The notes under the pieces are model-generated. The model saw only the letters and a program-made list of their open reading frames with translations. It did not search any database and was not told where the DNA came from. The position numbers and the translations under genes are program-made. This document shows positions 33,909 through 43,773 of a stretch of 64,000 nt of DNA, one piece after another. Origin of the DNA: Lachnospiraceae bacterium NK4A144 (GTDB lineage: Bacteria; Bacillota; Clostridia; Lachnospirales; Lachnospiraceae); assembly GCA_000424365.1 (NCBI GenBank), contig AUJT01000007.1, forward strand, positions 1 to 64,000, given 5' to 3'. Position 1 is the stretch's first letter. Every line of letters starts with the position of its first letter.

Positions 33909-35426
33909 ATGCAAACGTATAATTATGAGCTTGATTTAAACACAAAAAATAGCAATTCGATGATTATAAACATGATAAAACCCGGTAGTTTGGTTTTAGA
34001 GTTTGGTCCTGCTTTTGGACGTCTGACTAAATATATTTCTGAGTCGTTATCATGTACCGTCGATATAGTTGAAATGGATAGTGAATCAGGGGAAAATGCT
34101 TCTAAATATGCAAGAACTGCCTGTATTGGAAAGATAAATGGAAATATTGAGACGTTAGCTTGGACGAAGAAATTAGCAGGGAATAAGTATGATTATATAA
34201 TATTTGCTGATGTACTAGAACACTTACATAATCCTGGAGATGTTTTAAGAGTATGTTGTGCTTTTTTAAAAAAGGATGGAGAGATACTTTGTTCTGTGCC
34301 TAATATAGCACATTCTTCAATCATCATTTCTCTGTGGAATAATGATTTTACATATCAAAATGTTGGATTGCTTGACCAAACACATGTGCATTTTTTTACG
34401 AGAAAAACATTTGAGTTATTGGCACGAGAAAATGGGTTGGAGCCAATTTCTATCGAGAGTATTAGTGTGGGTGTAGGGGGGAATGAAATTAGATGGATAT
34501 ATGATAGTCTCCCCGAGGTCGTCAATGAAGAATTAAGGTTAAGAGACGAGGGTGATGCATATCAATATATTTTTAGATTAAAGAGGCAAATAGATATAAA
34601 TAATGAGGCTGGACAGGTATTGAATGTATCAAGTGTTGCAGGATATGTCTGTGAATGCTTTTTTAAGAAGGATTCTGATACGGAGTTTACTTCTTTACAG
34701 AGAATTCAAAAAAAGTACAATTCTCGAAGTGCTAAAATCTATTTTGATTTGAATAATATTCAACGGTTAAATGGCTTATGTGTAAAGCTGCTGCCATGTA
34801 GTGCCTTGATTAGGATCATTAATATTAGCTGGGATAGCTGTGATATACCATATACAACTAATGGAAACATAATAAGTGAAAATATATATGCTTTTCTTGG
34901 GAGTGCAGAAGTTTTCATTACTGTACCAGAAGTAAATCATCAGATTCTGTACGTGGAATTTGAAATAATTACAACATTCGAAAAATATATAAACATGTTT
35001 GGGCATGTAGTTAAGATGTTAAATCAAAAGGCTGAGGAAGAAAAAAATGAGATTAGACAGTTACAAGTTGTAGTTAATGACATTAAACAAAAAATGAACG
35101 ACCAGATTGCTGAAAGAGAGATAGAATCACAAAGATTTAATGATCAGATTAGCTTCTATCAAGAAGAAAATCAGAAACTGAATGATCAAATAGGCGTTTT
35201 TGAAGAGGAGAGGGCAAAGCTAAATGATCAGATTAGTTTCTATCAAGAAGAAAATCAGAAACTGAATGATCAAATAGGCGTTTTTGAAGAGGAGAGGGCA
35301 AAGCTAAATGATCAGATTAGTTTCTATCAAGAAGAAAATCAAAAACTTAATGATGTAGTTTTAGCTTATGAAGAAAAGAAAACAAAATCAATTTGGGATA
35401 TATTAAAAAAAACTTATAAAGAATGA
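33909..35426 (+). CDS. SAM-dependent methyltransferase with long repeated coiled coil
   Basis: 505 residues. Residues about 15-190 are a class I methyltransferase (SLVLEFGPAFGRLTKYI, YDYIIFADVLEHLHNPGDVL, DGEILCSVPNIAH). A middle region of unknown type follows. Residues about 375-490 are a coiled coil containing a 28-residue unit (LNDQISFYQEENQK / LNDQIGVFEEERAK) repeated two and a half times. The set methyltransferase plus coiled coil next to Wzm/Wzt recalls WbdD, which caps O-antigen chains and measures chain length with a coiled coil; that role here is inference. Confidence 0.82.
   Translation: MQTYNYELDLNTKNSNSMIINMIKPGSLVLEFGPAFGRLTKYISESLSCTVDIVEMDSESGENASKYARTACIGKINGNIETLAWTKKLAGNKYDYIIFADVLEHLHNPGDVLRVCCAFLKKDGEILCSVPNIAHSSIIISLWNNDFTYQNVGLLDQTHVHFFTRKTFELLARENGLEPISIESISVGVGGNEIRWIYDSLPEVVNEELRLRDEGDAYQYIFRLKRQIDINNEAGQVLNVSSVAGYVCECFFKKDSDTEFTSLQRIQKKYNSRSAKIYFDLNNIQRLNGLCVKLLPCSALIRIINISWDSCDIPYTTNGNIISENIYAFLGSAEVFITVPEVNHQILYVEFEIITTFEKYINMFGHVVKMLNQKAEEEKNEIRQLQVVVNDIKQKMNDQIAEREIESQRFNDQISFYQEENQKLNDQIGVFEEERAKLNDQISFYQEENQKLNDQIGVFEEERAKLNDQISFYQEENQKLNDVVLAYEEKKTKSIWDILKKTYKE
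35139..35354 (+). repeat. 84-bp in-frame tandem repeat in the methyltransferase gene
   Basis: The unit beginning AATGATCAGATTAG recurs at 35139, 35223 and 35307 with a period of exactly 84 bases. The second and third copies are nearly identical to the first, and the last is partial. Near identity at the DNA level indicates recent copying. Confidence 0.9.
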
Positions 35427-35499
35427 GTTGATATTAGCATTAAATAGAGCGGTCAATACCTTTTGATTGGAATCATATATTGTTGAGAGGGGTCGATTG

Positions 35500-38265
35500 A
35501 TGAGATACAAGGTATTTATAACAATATTGTACATGTTATTAATGGTTCTTTTTCCCTTATCAGCATGGCAACCGAGTATTACTGTTTCGCTTAAATCAGA
35601 ATATAAGGATACTGATGTGATGTTTTATTGGGATTCGTTAAGCAATCCAGTATTAGACGCGGATCATCATTCGGATTATTATTCAATTCAACACGGAAAA
35701 CAAGAAACAATCAAGTGTCTGGTTGATGAACCTGGAAATTTAAACAGTATTCGAATTGATTTAAATAAAGATGATTTGATAGATATTTATAGTTTAACAG
35801 TATACTGTTCACCATTTTATAAAATTATGTACAGTAATGATGAAATGAAAGACTTGTTTTCGCTTTATAATGATATTTCATCGGTAGAGATTGTGGATGA
35901 TCATATAAAAATAATTGGTTGCGGGGATGAAGCATGGCTTTTTGCTGAGAATATAATATCAAGCGGTAAAGGTCGAAAAAAAGTGGTGTATGAAAATATA
36001 TTCTATTTATTGATGTATGGGATATTGTTTTTTGTACTTCTAAATTTTCGATATAGACACATTTCCTTTAAATCTAAAGTGGGTCAGTCTATTGTCAGAG
36101 TATCTCATGTAACGCTGATTGCTGTCATAGGAGCTCTATATTTCGACAGAGTTGTACTAAAACTGATATATAAGATTTGTTGTTTGTGCAGTGCTCAAAA
36201 ACTGATTTCATACTTTTCGCCAGTTCAATCGTTTTCTTTAAGCCGAATTTTATTTTGGATAATAATTATTACGATGATAATTATAATGAGTTATCTTGGG
36301 TTTGAGAAGACGGTTAAGTATAGGTATGTATTATCTGCTGTTCTTTTTTGTTTCTTGATATTGGGGAAGTACAACATTTCTTCTATAGGTGCATTTGATA
36401 AAATGCTTTTAAATAGCTCAGGAGATTACAATCGTACGGTTGTTCTAGGGGATCCCCAAGGTATAAGGGCAGATGAGTGGGCAATTGAAAAACCGTACTA
36501 TTTTGCACAGACTTCCGGTGTAGACTTACCGTATTATAATTACAATTTAATGATTGATGGTGCGGATATGGTTGTCATGGCATTTGCACCGGTAAAAGAT
36601 TTAATGATTTTGACAAGACCATCACTGTTGGGATTTTTATTCTTGCCGACAGAGTATGCATTTAGTTTCTATTGGTGGTTCAGAATTTTCATGTTATTTC
36701 TTGGTGGATTTGAATTGGGGCGTATCTTGTTAAAAAATGATAAACTGGCGGTTTTGGCTTCTGTTGCTTTGTTTTTTTCTGGACCAATTCAATGGCTTAT
36801 GTCACAGTGGCTGATAGAAATTATTTATGCAGGAATGTGGGCGATTGTATTTTGGCATAGACTACTGAAAGCCAGAATACTTTATATGAAAATCATAATT
36901 TCAATTATTCTAGCTTTTTGGATCAATGTATATATTTATGCATTATATCCAGCGGCAGAAATTCCATTTGGATATCTTTTCGCGTCTATGGCAATATATT
37001 GTATTTATGATGCAGTTGTTAATAAAAAAAATAAATTGAATTTTGACAGTGTGATTTGTTTGTCAATTGTAATACTAGTAGTTGTGGGGGTTGCAGTACA
37101 TTTTTGGGGTAAATCAGGAGAAGCTATACAGACAATGGCAAATACAGTATATCCAGGGAAAAACCGCGTTTGGGGGACGTACACATGGGACTATGAATTG
37201 TTTTCGTTTATTAACTTATTTTCTGCAAATTTTAAGGACTCAAATTACTTAAATAATTGTGAAAGTGCAAAGTTCGTATATTTTTTACCTTTTCTAGCTG
37301 TTTCTGTTTTTGCAGTATGGAAACAATGGAAGTCAGATACTAGAATTATAGGACTGGCTATGATTTTTGTAGTGACACTTATTATGTTTTTATTCTGTTA
37401 TTGTCCTAATAGAAATGTAATCACGGATGTTGTTTTTTTGAGAAATTCTTATCCTAGAAGAATATATCTTGCAGTAGGATTTGGCTTTTTTTGGTGTCTA
37501 TGGCTGTTAGTTAGTATTTTAATTACCAAGGAGAGAATTCTTTCGGATAACGTAAGCAAAACTATAGCGGTTTTGATGTTCGTGATTTATTTGACTTTGG
37601 CAATGAAGAGTAAAACTTTATTGGATTATTTTTCTTTCTATAACTATGGATTAAGTCAAATAGTAATAATTTCATTGTGCTTTCTGTATTGTTGCACGGG
37701 TTATTTGTTGATTAATAATGGGTATAGAAATATCCGAGCATTTGTTGTTATATATGTATTTTTGAATTTGTTTTCCACAGCATTAGTTAATCCACTATCA
37801 GTAGGTACTGACTGTTTATATAAAAAGGATTCTCTGAAGATGGTCAGATCAATTTTATCTGAAGATCCTAATGGTAGATGGATGATTAGTGGTAATGCGG
37901 GAATAGGAAATTTGGTATCCGCGCAAGGGGTTAAAAGATGTTCAGGATACTATTATTATCCAGATGTAAAAATGATGAAGATTATTGACCCTGATGAAAA
38001 ATATAGGCTCCTATGGAATAGGTTTTCAGCAGTAGATATGAGGTTAACAACGGGTGATAATTACATTGAATCTCCAGAAGGTGGACCAAGCATTGTTGTA
38101 TATATTAATAAAAAAACAGCACGAGAATTGGGAATAAAATATATTTTCAATTACAACTATGATATGTCTGATTATTTAAAGTGTTGCTTGTCAGATGAGA
38201 ATATTCATTTGTTATATAGTGATGAAATTGACAACGTAACTATTTATCAAGTTGATTATCAGTAA
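35500..38265 (+). CDS. Large polytopic membrane protein of the polysaccharide locus
   Basis: 921 residues from ATG 35500, which has GAGAGGGG 8 bases upstream; a TTG 33 bases earlier lacks a site. A first membrane segment, an extracytoplasmic region of about 150 residues, then some 12 or more membrane segments, and finally about 150 soluble residues (KMVRSILSEDPNGRWMISG). The overall plan resembles GT-C/YfhO-like proteins that transfer sugars from polyprenyl-phosphate donors outside the membrane. DEWAIEKPYYFAQ just before the transmembrane block contains acidic residues such as GT-C enzymes use. I do not recognise a specific family. AT-rich, last gene of the long unit. Confidence 0.7.
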   Translation: MRYKVFITILYMLLMVLFPLSAWQPSITVSLKSEYKDTDVMFYWDSLSNPVLDADHHSDYYSIQHGKQETIKCLVDEPGNLNSIRIDLNKDDLIDIYSLTVYCSPFYKIMYSNDEMKDLFSLYNDISSVEIVDDHIKIIGCGDEAWLFAENIISSGKGRKKVVYENIFYLLMYGILFFVLLNFRYRHISFKSKVGQSIVRVSHVTLIAVIGALYFDRVVLKLIYKICCLCSAQKLISYFSPVQSFSLSRILFWIIIITMIIIMSYLGFEKTVKYRYVLSAVLFCFLILGKYNISSIGAFDKMLLNSSGDYNRTVVLGDPQGIRADEWAIEKPYYFAQTSGVDLPYYNYNLMIDGADMVVMAFAPVKDLMILTRPSLLGFLFLPTEYAFSFYWWFRIFMLFLGGFELGRILLKNDKLAVLASVALFFSGPIQWLMSQWLIEIIYAGMWAIVFWHRLLKARILYMKIIISIILAFWINVYIYALYPAAEIPFGYLFASMAIYCIYDAVVNKKNKLNFDSVICLSIVILVVVGVAVHFWGKSGEAIQTMANTVYPGKNRVWGTYTWDYELFSFINLFSANFKDSNYLNNCESAKFVYFLPFLAVSVFAVWKQWKSDTRIIGLAMIFVVTLIMFLFCYCPNRNVITDVVFLRNSYPRRIYLAVGFGFFWCLWLLVSILITKERILSDNVSKTIAVLMFVIYLTLAMKSKTLLDYFSFYNYGLSQIVIISLCFLYCCTGYLLINNGYRNIRAFVVIYVFLNLFSTALVNPLSVGTDCLYKKDSLKMVRSILSEDPNGRWMISGNAGIGNLVSAQGVKRCSGYYYYPDVKMMKIIDPDEKYRLLWNRFSAVDMRLTTGDNYIESPEGGPSIVVYINKKTARELGIKYIFNYNYDMSDYLKCCLSDENIHLLYSDEIDNVTIYQVDYQ

Positions 38266-38282
38266 TATCAATGTAGTTGTCT

Positions 38283-38330
38283 GACGGCACATTGTGGGAG
38301 GTGTTATCCGCAGTTTTTGTGCGGATTTCT
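38283..38330 (+). repeat. Short copy of the foldable intergenic repeat (with hairpin)
   Basis: GACGGCACATTGTGGGAG followed by ATCCGCA/TGCGGAT hairpin (38306-38326) and a T/C-rich run. It matches the left end of the longer repeats at 43461 and 46054 and begins within 20 bases of a plus-strand stop codon, so it may terminate the polysaccharide transcript. Confidence 0.7.
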
Positions 38331-38460
38331 CTCTCAGAGAGTGCGTGAAGGAATCTCTGTAAATTAGATTGCCTGTGATATAAAGATCGTACGGAGTAAA
38401 TTCTGTTTGTTTCTACGACCTTATTGTTATAAAAGAGTTTAAAAGTGCCGTGTCTATTCG

Positions 38461-39375
38461 TTATTTTTCATTATCGTGCATTTCCTGAAGTAGCTGAGCC
38501 TGATACTGTGGATCTTGGGTTGAACGTGCAAGGTCATCCATGCGATTTGACTTAATTAAATATGCGTTTAATGCGTTGAGGTCGTTGAGAGTTTTTTTGC
38601 TACCCTGAGCAATGCCCTGCTCAAGAGCCTCTTCTCGGATGAGTTCAATATGTCCGGCTTGGTCGTATTCATATAGACTTACCATAGTGATCGCCTTCCT
38701 TTCCTTTTGGAAAAAATCACGAAGAATGTTGTGTTTTATGCAATAGTCAATTGCGTGAGAGACCGCTTCTGCAGTGGACATCGTTGCTGAGAATTCATGT
38801 ACCTTTGATACGTAGGTTGAGTATCCGAGGAGTTTTTCACAGCTTTCCATGAGATTTTTATTCTTGACAAGATTAATGTTTATGATATGAACAATAAGTT
38901 CCAGATCATGTTCCTTGGAATCGCTATCGTACATATCGGAAAGCCTGTAAATACTTGTTTTCGGAAGTTCATCCAGTCCATTATAGAATACTATAAAGTG
39001 TGGCTCCGGTATTTTTTGAATCTTGCTGCTGTAAAGCTTTTTCTCATCAACGATCTGCGCCAATAGTTTACTTGCGTAGAAGAGTGTCCTAAGCGGCATG
39101 TTAGGACATTTAGTTGATTGATGTACATAGATATTCAGTGAGGTATCGATGATGAAGGACAGATTATTTACCATACAAAGGAAGATTGCATTATCCAAAG
39201 TATTAATGATCAGATCATCGGGATCTTTGTAAGTAGTCTCATTGATGGCATTATAGAGATCCAAAAGTGCCTTTTTGTTATTGAAAAAGAGTTTAAAGGT
39301 GCTGTCTTTATATTCCCTATTGACCCAGGGCAGACGAATTTTTCTGAAAAAATAAGTGAGTGAATACTTGTTCAA
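38461..39375 (-). CDS. Rpn-like PD-(D/E)XK protein, type 1, copy A (active-site substitution)
   Basis: 304 residues, TTG start with AAAGG about 8 bases upstream. It belongs to a Lachnospiraceae group of Rpn/PD-(D/E)XK 'transposase-like' proteins: STFKLFFNNKKALLDLYNAIN, IIDTSLNIYVHQSTKCPNMPLRTLFY (shown in part), FIVFYNGLDELP, FFQKERKAITMVSLYEYDQ. It is closely similar over its whole length to the protein at 43774-44688. In copy A the residue that should be the catalytic glutamate of the E-x-Q motif is valine (NIYVHQS against NIYEHQS), so it may be inactive. Confidence 0.8.
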   Translation of the reverse strand: MNKYSLTYFFRKIRLPWVNREYKDSTFKLFFNNKKALLDLYNAINETTYKDPDDLIINTLDNAIFLCMVNNLSFIIDTSLNIYVHQSTKCPNMPLRTLFYASKLLAQIVDEKKLYSSKIQKIPEPHFIVFYNGLDELPKTSIYRLSDMYDSDSKEHDLELIVHIININLVKNKNLMESCEKLLGYSTYVSKVHEFSATMSTAEAVSHAIDYCIKHNILRDFFQKERKAITMVSLYEYDQAGHIELIREEALEQGIAQGSKKTLNDLNALNAYLIKSNRMDDLARSTQDPQYQAQLLQEMHDNEK

Positions 39376-39545
39376 TTTGAAAACCTTTCCGCATTAACGC
39401 AGAAAGAGACATAGAAGAACTTTATCTACGTTAATATTGACATATAAATAATAAAGTGGAAATTGTGAAAAAGACATTTTTCACAAAAGATGCGTAGCAG
39501 AATGTTAGCTTTATAAGAAAACACAATATAAATACAAAAAGCAAG
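39376..39545 (-). repeat. 5' flank shared by the type-1 Rpn copies (copy A)
   Basis: The bases upstream of this Rpn gene, up to ACAAAAAGCAAG at 39534-39545, match 44689-44854 with few changes. They include a hairpin-forming GCATTAACGCAGAAA next to the ribosome binding site. Beyond position 39545 the two loci diverge, which marks a boundary of the duplicated unit. Confidence 0.75.
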
Positions 39546-39659
39546 GTTATGAAAAATACCATATTCATAATGGCACAAAAAACAGAATGCTATAAATCAA
39601 ACAATTTCATTAAACATGCAAAGAATAAATATAGTATACAAAATTCTAGGGGGACTGAT

Positions 39660-40580
39660 ATGAAAACAGCGGTGTTGATTCCATGTTATAACGAATCAAA
39701 AACAATTCAGAAGGTAGTGAATGATTTCCGGAAAGTACTTCCCGATGCGGATATATATGTGTATGACAATAATTCATCTGATGGAACGGATGAAATAGCA
39801 AAAAAGGCAGGCGCCATAGTTAGATATGAGAAGCGGCAGGGTAAGGGCAATGTAATCCGAACAATGTTTCGCGAGATAGATGCGGATTGCTACATCATGG
39901 TGGATGGCGATGATACATATCCGGCAGAAGATGCTGTTAAATTTCGGGAGGCTGTATTGAATGGTAAGGCAGATATGGTTATCGGAGACCGGCTAAGTTC
40001 TACATATTTTACAGAGAATAAGCGCCCGTTTCATAATTCTGGAAATAGGATAGTAAGATTTCTGATTAATGAAATATTTAAAAGTGATATCAGAGATATT
40101 ATGACAGGGTATCGTGCTTTTTCGAGGCAATTTGTAAAATCTTATCCTGTATTATCTAAAGGATTTGAAATTGAAACTGAAATGACAATACATTCTTTGG
40201 ACAAGAATTTTTATCTGGTAGAATTACCGATTCAGTACAGGGATAGGCCAGAGGGAAGTGAATCAAAGTTAAATACCTTCTCGGATGGATTTAAGGTTAT
40301 TGTTACGATATTCAATCTGTTTAGGGATTACAAGCCTTTGGCTTTTTTTGGTCTGGGTACAATGTTACTTTGGATTATAGGACTGATATTATTTCTGCCA
40401 GCATTTGTAGATTATTTGCAGTCGGGTGTAGTGATGAAATTTCCATCAGTGATTGTTTCGGTCGCCTTTTTTATAATGGGGGCTTTATCATTGGTTTGTG
40501 GGCTTATTTTGGATGTTATCGTAAATCAGAATAAAAAGCAGTATGAGATTTTGCTGAATTTGTTATCAAGGTTTGAGTAG
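39660..40580 (+). CDS. GT2 glycosyltransferase, polyprenyl-phosphate type (GtrB/DPM-like)
   Basis: 306 residues from ATG 39660, where AGGGGG stands 6 bases upstream; an in-frame ATG at 39549 lies within unrelated leader sequence. The GT-A domain shows AVLIPCYNESKTIQKVV, VYDNNSSDGTDEIA and MVDGDDTYPAED (DxD). Two C-terminal membrane helices (about 240-262 and 270-292) follow, as in GtrB. Such enzymes load a sugar on undecaprenyl phosphate for transfer outside the cell, probably by GT-C proteins such as the one encoded at 35500. Confidence 0.9.
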   Translation: MKTAVLIPCYNESKTIQKVVNDFRKVLPDADIYVYDNNSSDGTDEIAKKAGAIVRYEKRQGKGNVIRTMFREIDADCYIMVDGDDTYPAEDAVKFREAVLNGKADMVIGDRLSSTYFTENKRPFHNSGNRIVRFLINEIFKSDIRDIMTGYRAFSRQFVKSYPVLSKGFEIETEMTIHSLDKNFYLVELPIQYRDRPEGSESKLNTFSDGFKVIVTIFNLFRDYKPLAFFGLGTMLLWIIGLILFLPAFVDYLQSGVVMKFPSVIVSVAFFIMGALSLVCGLILDVIVNQNKKQYEILLNLLSRFE

Positions 40581-40782
40581 ATAGCTGGTTCTTTGGAAAG
40601 TGTGTGGTAAATCTATTTGTAAATGTAAAGACAGAGGGTTGCTACATTTTTTATGTAAATTCATGTCTATGTATCATCAACATATCAGATGATATAGAGA
40701 CAGTAAATAGGAGGGGATAATACTTATAAATTACGAATAATCTCATAAGAATGATTGGTTGGATTTAGAAGGGGGGATTTAA

Positions 40783-43445
40783 ATGAAGTGTTCTGTGATT
40801 AAGAAAAAGCTAGTTGAGATACTGATATTTGCTATTGTTATGTTGACATCAACATCAAGATATTTTGAATTGAATACGTTTGCAGAGAACAGCGAGATAA
40901 TTGTAAACAATGAAAACGTTTTCGGGGGGGTACAGCTCAAGATCGTAGTGTAAATCTGAAAAAGAAATTTGATTATAGTAACATTTCTGATAGCGATTCT
41001 GCTAAAATTTCCAAGGTATATGATATTTCAAATAAAGAGAGTAAATCTGTTAGTTTGTCTATTATAAAGATTACTACAAATAATGGAGAGGAACCTCCAT
41101 ATAGTTTCGTGAGTCCGCCAAGTGGTTGTTGGGGAGCCAGTCTTTCAGGAAATAATTATATCAATTGTAATATAAAGTTTTTTGATTCGGAAAACAATAT
41201 GACTATGAATGATTCTGCAAAGATAAAGGTTAGAGGCAATACATCTGCGTATGGATCAAAAAAACCGTATAAGTTGAAGCTTAGTAAAAAGAATGATTTT
41301 GGAATGGGGTCAAGTGCCAAAAAATGGGTTTTATTAAATGATGGAACGAATTTGAAATACTTATTTGGTAATAAAGGCTCAACTTTCTGTGGTGTAGAAT
41401 GGCAGCCGACTTTTCAATATGTGAATCTATATTTTAACGATGATTACAGAGGATGTTATATACTGACGGAAGCTGTGGAAAATATAGAGAAGCGGCTTGA
41501 TATGGATGAAAATGGTTTCTTGATAGAAAATGATCCTTATTGGTGGAATGAAGATGTTTATTTTAAGGTTGACGGACAAATTTATCCACTAGGGTTCACA
41601 TTTAAGTATCCTGATAGTGATGATATTGTCGGGAACGATGAATATATAGATAGTATACAAGCATCAATGAATGGAGTCATTGCGACTATAAGGGAAACAA
41701 GTACTGGTGATTATGCAGAGTCCATAGATTTGGAAAGCTTTGCGGCATGGTACCTTGTGAATGACTATTATTTTTGTCTTGATTCTGCAGGGGCTAATAT
41801 GTTTTGGTATAGAGTGAGTGGAAATGAGAAGATTAAATTAGGACCCACATGGGACTATGGTAATGATTACCAGGGAAATAAGGAAGAGTGGTCATCGATT
41901 CATGCCAGTAATCTTAACTGGGGCGCCTACCTTTTCCATAAGAGTAGTTTCCGCAAATCTTACCGCAACCTTTTCGAGAAGAAACGTCACATTTGTGAAG
42001 ATTTGGAATCATATGTTAATGACTATATAGATAAATATGGTTATGCATTACAGGAAAGTTGGAATGCAGATGCAGAGCGTTGGGGTGGAACAGCCGGAAA
42101 TGTTCAAGCGCAGAAGGAAGAGTTTCTTGATTATTGGAAATATCGTCGTGACTGGATAGATAATGCATCTGCTGATTGGTCATTGGATTTTTCTAATTAT
42201 AACGATGCTATCTATCAGGCATCTGCGTATGCTGAAGCGGATTATGATGATTACGATGCTTTACGTGATGCACTCGATGTTAATGTTTATGATCTTGATT
42301 TTACGCAGGAAGAATTGGATAAAACGACACGGATGATTTTGAATGGAATCAAGAGGCTTCGACTTAAGAGTTCGACAGAAATTCCGACTTATACAGTTAG
42401 ATATGTGAGTGACGGAAGTATCGTTCATGAGGAAGAACATCCGTATTCAGAGGTGTTTGAGTGCATAGATAATCCGGTCAAGGAGGGGAATACATTTACC
42501 GGATGGTATATTGATGAATCATGTACGGAGTTTTATGATTTTAATGAACTTCCAATCGATGATGTAATGATTTATGCGGGCTGGAAACCGAATAATTATA
42601 CAATTAGTTTTAATTCTAATGGTGGAAGTGCGGTGGATTCTGTAGTATACGCATTTGGGACGAATATAGAGTGTCCACCTGATCCTGTTTATGACGGATG
42701 CGATTTTGCAGGATGGTTTATAGATGAAGATCTGACAGAACAGTTTGAATTTGATCGGATGCCTGCACATGACGTTTTTTTATACGCGAAATGGGTTAAG
42801 AAGAATGATCCGCCGGCAGATTCACCTGTTGAGAGTGGAGGTGGATCTGATGCGCCGAGGGTTAGTGATCCGTATTCTAAAGCTCATGATACTGACGGCA
42901 GTTCTGTAATTTCGGTTAGCGATGGTAATGCCAGATATGTTTTTGATGCAGAGAAGTCCAAGACAGTCGTTGTTATGAAAAGAATAAATGTTTTGGATAA
43001 GTTCAAGGAAGTGACAAGTGATTCAAAGTATATTTCTTCGGCGCGTCACCGGTATGTTGTGGATGATAGTGAAGTTGCTTCTATTACACGAAAGGGAATA
43101 CTGAAACCGAAAAAGAACGGAGAGGTTAATATTTCTCTTGAGCAGAAGGTTAGGGGAGGCTCATGGGAAAAGATTGGTTCTCCGATTCACTTGTATGTGC
43201 AGTTGCCGGAGATGAAGGAGAAGATAAGCACAGTTGTTGGTAAAAGTATAAGTGGGTATTCATTCCTGAGTCATACTACTTATTCACCGACGCGATGGAT
43301 TTCTACCAACAAAAATGTTGCTACGGTTGATGATAACGGAACTATCACAGTTCATAAGAAGGGATTTGCGAAGATTGTGGCTGTTTATGGAGAGGGAAAG
43401 TACAGCTCAAAGAAGAAATATGCGACGAAGTTACGAGCGATGTGA
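40783..43445 (+). CDS. CotH-like secreted protein, frame interrupted at a G7 tract
   Basis: The start at 40783 follows GGGGGG and encodes a signal peptide (core VEILIFAIVMLTSTS). After 49 codons the frame enters seven G (40924-40930) and stops 9 codons later. One additional G would join it to the long frame that runs to 43445. That frame encodes a CotH kinase-like domain (KIKVRGNTSAYGSKKPYKLKL, WVLLNDGTN, YRGCYILTEAVENIEKRLD, GPTWDYGNDYQGN; each shown in part), two Listeria-Bacteroides/InlB-type repeats (GWYIDESCTEFYDF, GWFIDEDLTEQFEF) and bacterial Ig-like segments (TNKNVATVDDNGTITV). The product would be an exported wall-associated protein. Full-length product would be about 887 residues. 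Confidence 0.78.
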
Positions 43446-43460
43446 TAGAAGATATATTGT

Positions 43461-43651
43461 CCGGCTGCACATTGTGGGAGTCGTTATCCGCAGATTATTT
43501 TCGGCGGATTTCTTTCCCTGATTAGGCAATATAAACTTTGACCGTAAAAACAGGAAACTACGAGTATGACCTTGAGGAAACCGGCGTCTCTGTTCCAGAG
43601 AAAACCTTCTCTGGGATGGGACGCCGGTTAATGGGTTACTGTAGTTTTATT
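43461..43651 (+). repeat. Foldable intergenic repeat of about 190 bp, copy B
   Basis: It begins CGGCTGCACATTGTGGGAG 16 bases after a stop codon. It contains ATCCGC/GCGGAT with a TTTCTTT run and a long hairpin AACCGGCGTC...GACGCCGGTT (43579-43629). Most bases match 46054-46248. It fills most of the 328-base gap 43446-43773; the remainder is AT-rich with a short hairpin around AGCATTTTATCTCGCATAAAATGCT (43745-43772) that could terminate the Rpn transcript. Confidence 0.8.
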
Positions 43652-43773
43652 TCGCATTTGCGACATTGAATCGTTGATTTAGCAGGAGATTACTATTTAA
43701 TGTATTCTTCTAACAATTTAATCAGTAGAGCAGTGAATGAACTCAGCATTTTATCTCGCATAAAATGCTGATA

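Noticed and set aside
40660-40782. A fourth polysaccharide promoter module upstream of the CotH-like gene
   Set aside because: GCTACATTTTTTATGTAAATTC is only faintly similar; there is no palindrome at the required spacing.
41055-43445. TTG start for the CotH-like protein as a complete gene
   Set aside because: It lacks a ribosome binding site and signal peptide; the real start with signal peptide is at 40783 in another frame, interrupted at G7.
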